Shown here: positions 13,029 through 14,693 of the stretch, in pieces
Numbering within the stretch: the stretch's first letter is position 1
How the letters are laid out: the number at the start of each line of letters is the position of its first letter
Assembly: GCA_020072905.1 (NCBI GenBank)
Contig: JAIQGB010000065.1
Location: 1 to 14,693, forward strand
Source: Terriglobia bacterium
GTDB lineage: Bacteria; Acidobacteriota; Terriglobia; UBA7540
Length of the DNA: 14,693 bases
Reading direction: 5' to 3'
The notes under the pieces: model-generated
The model's database searches: none
The model's input: only the letters and a program-made list of their open reading frames with translations
Told to the model about the DNA's origin: nothing
Made by a program: the position numbers and the translations under genes

Positions 13029-14017
13029 GCCGAGAGAAGCTGCAGAAGCTGGGAATCGATCTGCCCCTTTTCCCCACCACCTCGGTGGGAAGTTTTCCCA
13101 AGCCCGACTACCTGATGAAGGCGCGGGGCGATTTCGCCAAAGGCAAGATCTCGCGCCAAGAACTCGAAGAGAAATCGCGGCAGGCGACGGAATTCTGGAT
13201 TCGCAAACAGGAAGAGCTGGGCGTAGATGTCCTGGTGGACGGCGAAATGTACCGCGGCGATATGGTCGCCTACTTCGCGGAGCGACTGCGCGGCTTCGAA
13301 GAAGGAGGATTCGTCCGCTCCTACGGCAACCGCTACTACCACAAACCGATCATCACGGGTGAGGTCCGCTGGGAAGCGCCGATGACGGTCGTCTGGTGGA
13401 AGTACGCCCAGAACCTAACGCCCAAGCCCGTCAAGGGAATGCTCACAGGTCCTTACACGGTGATGGACTGGTCGTTCAACGAGTTCTATCCCGGGCGCCG
13501 GGAAACTTGCCTGGCACTGGCGAAAGAGATCCGACGGGAAGTCGAGGCGCTCATCCAGGCGGGTGCAAAGATCATCCAGATTGACGAGCCTGCAACTTCC
13601 GTCCGTCCCGAGGAATTGCAGGTGGCGATCGACGGCCTGCGCACGGTGACCGAGGGCTTGCCCGCTTACTTCATCACGCACATTTGCTACGGCGCCTTCG
13701 AACTCATTTATCCGGGCATGCTCGAGATGCCAGTGGACAACTTCGATCTCGAAATGTCGAACAGCGGTCTCGATATGCTTGAACTTTTCAAGCGTCATCG
13801 CTTTACGAAGGACATCAGCTTCGGCGTGGTCGACGTCCACTCACACGTCGTCGAAGAAGAAAACGTGGTGGAGAAGCGGCTCCGTCAAGCTCTAGAGGTA
13901 CTGCCCAAAGAGAGCATCTGGGTTGACCCCGACTGCGGTCTGAAGACCCGCACCGTGGAGGAGGCCATCGCCAAGATGCAGGCTCTGGTGAAAGTTGCGA
14001 AGGCGCTGCGGAATTAA
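13025..14017 (+). CDS. MetE catalytic-domain protein (core methionine synthase)
   Basis: 330 aa, zinc-dependent methyltransferase barrel that should methylate homocysteine to methionine. TTSVGSFPKP at 18-27 is the family start of the catalytic half. The complete zinc set is present: H219 and C221 (THICYG), E243 (NFDLEMSNS), C304 (DPDCGLKTR), with IQIDEP at 184-189 and VDVHSHVVE at 269-277. It matches the C-terminal half of full MetE (about 755 aa) but is a separate gene. Together with the preceding gene the total is 628 residues, shorter than MetE, so the linker and part of the N-terminal half are missing. The methyl donor may be a methyl-folate if the pair works as MetE, or a methyl-corrinoid if it acts as a core enzyme. 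Confidence 0.9.
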   Translation: MSREKLQKLGIDLPLFPTTSVGSFPKPDYLMKARGDFAKGKISRQELEEKSRQATEFWIRKQEELGVDVLVDGEMYRGDMVAYFAERLRGFEEGGFVRSYGNRYYHKPIITGEVRWEAPMTVVWWKYAQNLTPKPVKGMLTGPYTVMDWSFNEFYPGRRETCLALAKEIRREVEALIQAGAKIIQIDEPATSVRPEELQVAIDGLRTVTEGLPAYFITHICYGAFELIYPGMLEMPVDNFDLEMSNSGLDMLELFKRHRFTKDISFGVVDVHSHVVEEENVVEKRLRQALEVLPKESIWVDPDCGLKTRTVEEAIAKMQALVKVAKALRN

Positions 14018-14088
14018 GCCGGGCGCGCGGCTGTGCTTTTCGCCTTCCCCCGGCTGAGCTCGTCGGCCCCGAACCACACCCCGGGAGA

Positions 14089-14693
14089 ATGACCACGCAG
14101 AAAAAGGCCTCACGGATTCCCTTTACCCGCCAACAAAGGAAGATCCTCCTGGCGCTCGCCTCGACGGTAGGGCTGCGCATGCTGGGCCTGTTCCTGGTGC
14201 TGCCGGTCTTCACGCTCTACGGGCTGCAATTCACGTCCTCAAAGTTTCTGGTGGGATTTGCATTCGGCTGCTACGGCCTGACGATGGCCGCGCTGCAGAT
14301 TCCTCTCGGGCGCCTCTCCGACCGAATCGGTCGCCGCAAAGTCCTGGTCCTGGGAATGGCTCTCTTCAGCGTGGGATCCTTTCTCTGTGCCATCCCCCAC
14401 TGGTTCCCTGCACCGCTTCCCATCGCCATTCTCATCATTGGCCGGCTGGTGCAAGGAGGAGGAGCGATCATCTCGGTGGCGTTCGCCGCCGTCGCGGATC
14501 ACGTCGAGCCGGAGCGGCGCTCGACCGCCATGGCCGTGTTGGGAATTCCCATCGGTGCGGCTTTTGTGGTCGGGATCATCGGTGGCCCGTTTCTGGCAGG
14601 CCTTTTTGGAACCGCGTTCCTCTTTTGGCTGACCGGAATTCTCGGCCTGACCACAGACTTTCTCCTGATCCGCTTTCTGCCGGAAGTGCCGCC
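14089..14693 (+). CDS. MFS transporter, 5' part only
   Basis: 201 codons to the right edge, no stop. Begins MTTQKKASRIPFTRQQ, a short cytoplasmic tail, followed by hydrophobic segments: GLRMLGLFLVLPVFTLYGLQF, FLVGFAFGCYGLTMAALQ, VLVLGMALFSVGSFL, IAILIIGRLVQGGGAIISVAF and later ones. The loop GRLSDRIGRRK is the MFS signature loop between helices 2 and 3, and GRLVQGGG plus GIPIGAAFVVGIIGGPFLAG match the helix 4-5 pattern of the drug/proton antiporter group. The substrate cannot be told from this part. ATG 14089 follows GGGAGA closely; the gene is 71 bases after the methionine synthase stop, so co-transcription is possible. Confidence 0.85.
   Translation, partial: MTTQKKASRIPFTRQQRKILLALASTVGLRMLGLFLVLPVFTLYGLQFTSSKFLVGFAFGCYGLTMAALQIPLGRLSDRIGRRKVLVLGMALFSVGSFLCAIPHWFPAPLPIAILIIGRLVQGGGAIISVAFAAVADHVEPERRSTAMAVLGIPIGAAFVVGIIGGPFLAGLFGTAFLFWLTGILGLTTDFLLIRFLPEVP

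Noticed and set aside
14017..14040. Possible terminator after the methionine synthase gene
   Set aside because: Only a five-pair stem (AGCCG/CGGCT) and a broken T-run; too weak to call.

Overview
The window reads as a chromosomal segment of a GC-rich, probably soil-type bacterium. Gene content (a futalosine-pathway menaquinone gene, a zinc-ribbon membrane protein, a HEAT-repeat lipoprotein-like export protein, a split MetE pair and a receiver-like protein next to bioY) fits Acidobacteriota or a related deep-branching phylum. That placement is inference; no marker gene is present. I saw no tRNA, rRNA, CRISPR, IS element or prophage gene.

Left part (1-4720), all on the minus strand and read right to left: cysM, mec (JAMM protease), cysO copy 2, a MoeB/MoeZ E1 fused to rhodanese, an unlisted 54-aa ORF, a terminator-like nested hairpin, then cysO copy 1 and cysK, which runs off the left edge. 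This is a protein-thiocarboxylate cysteine route like that of Mycobacterium (CysO/CysM/Mec/MoeZ). The E1 and rhodanese charge the carrier's C-terminal glycine with sulfur, CysM transfers it to a serine-derived acceptor, and Mec releases cysteine. Two features are unusual. The carrier is duplicated, and both copies continue past the Gly-Gly end (by F, and by eight residues), so both need trimming, most likely by Mec. The last five codons and the stop of copy 2 lie in a short repeat that recurs 1.7 kb away. A near-perfect sigma70 promoter sits before cysM, an 8-bp-period inverted repeat lies between cysM and mec, and a hairpin lies in the moeZ leader.

Middle (4721-7790): a 133-aa protein of unknown function is divergent from cysM and convergent with a PNK-like P-loop kinase. 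Next comes an adrenodoxin-reductase-type ferredoxin-NADP reductase (minus), then a 354-bp divergent intergenic region.

Right part (7791-14693), all plus strand: a receiver-like protein and BioY (biotin uptake); a zinc-ribbon membrane protein overlapping an exported HEAT-repeat protein; MqnD behind an extended -10 promoter; two overlapping MetE-type barrel genes of which only the second has the zinc/homocysteine ligands; and the start of an MFS transporter. The window thus holds genes for both cysteine and methionine synthesis, about 7.5 kb apart and on opposite strands.
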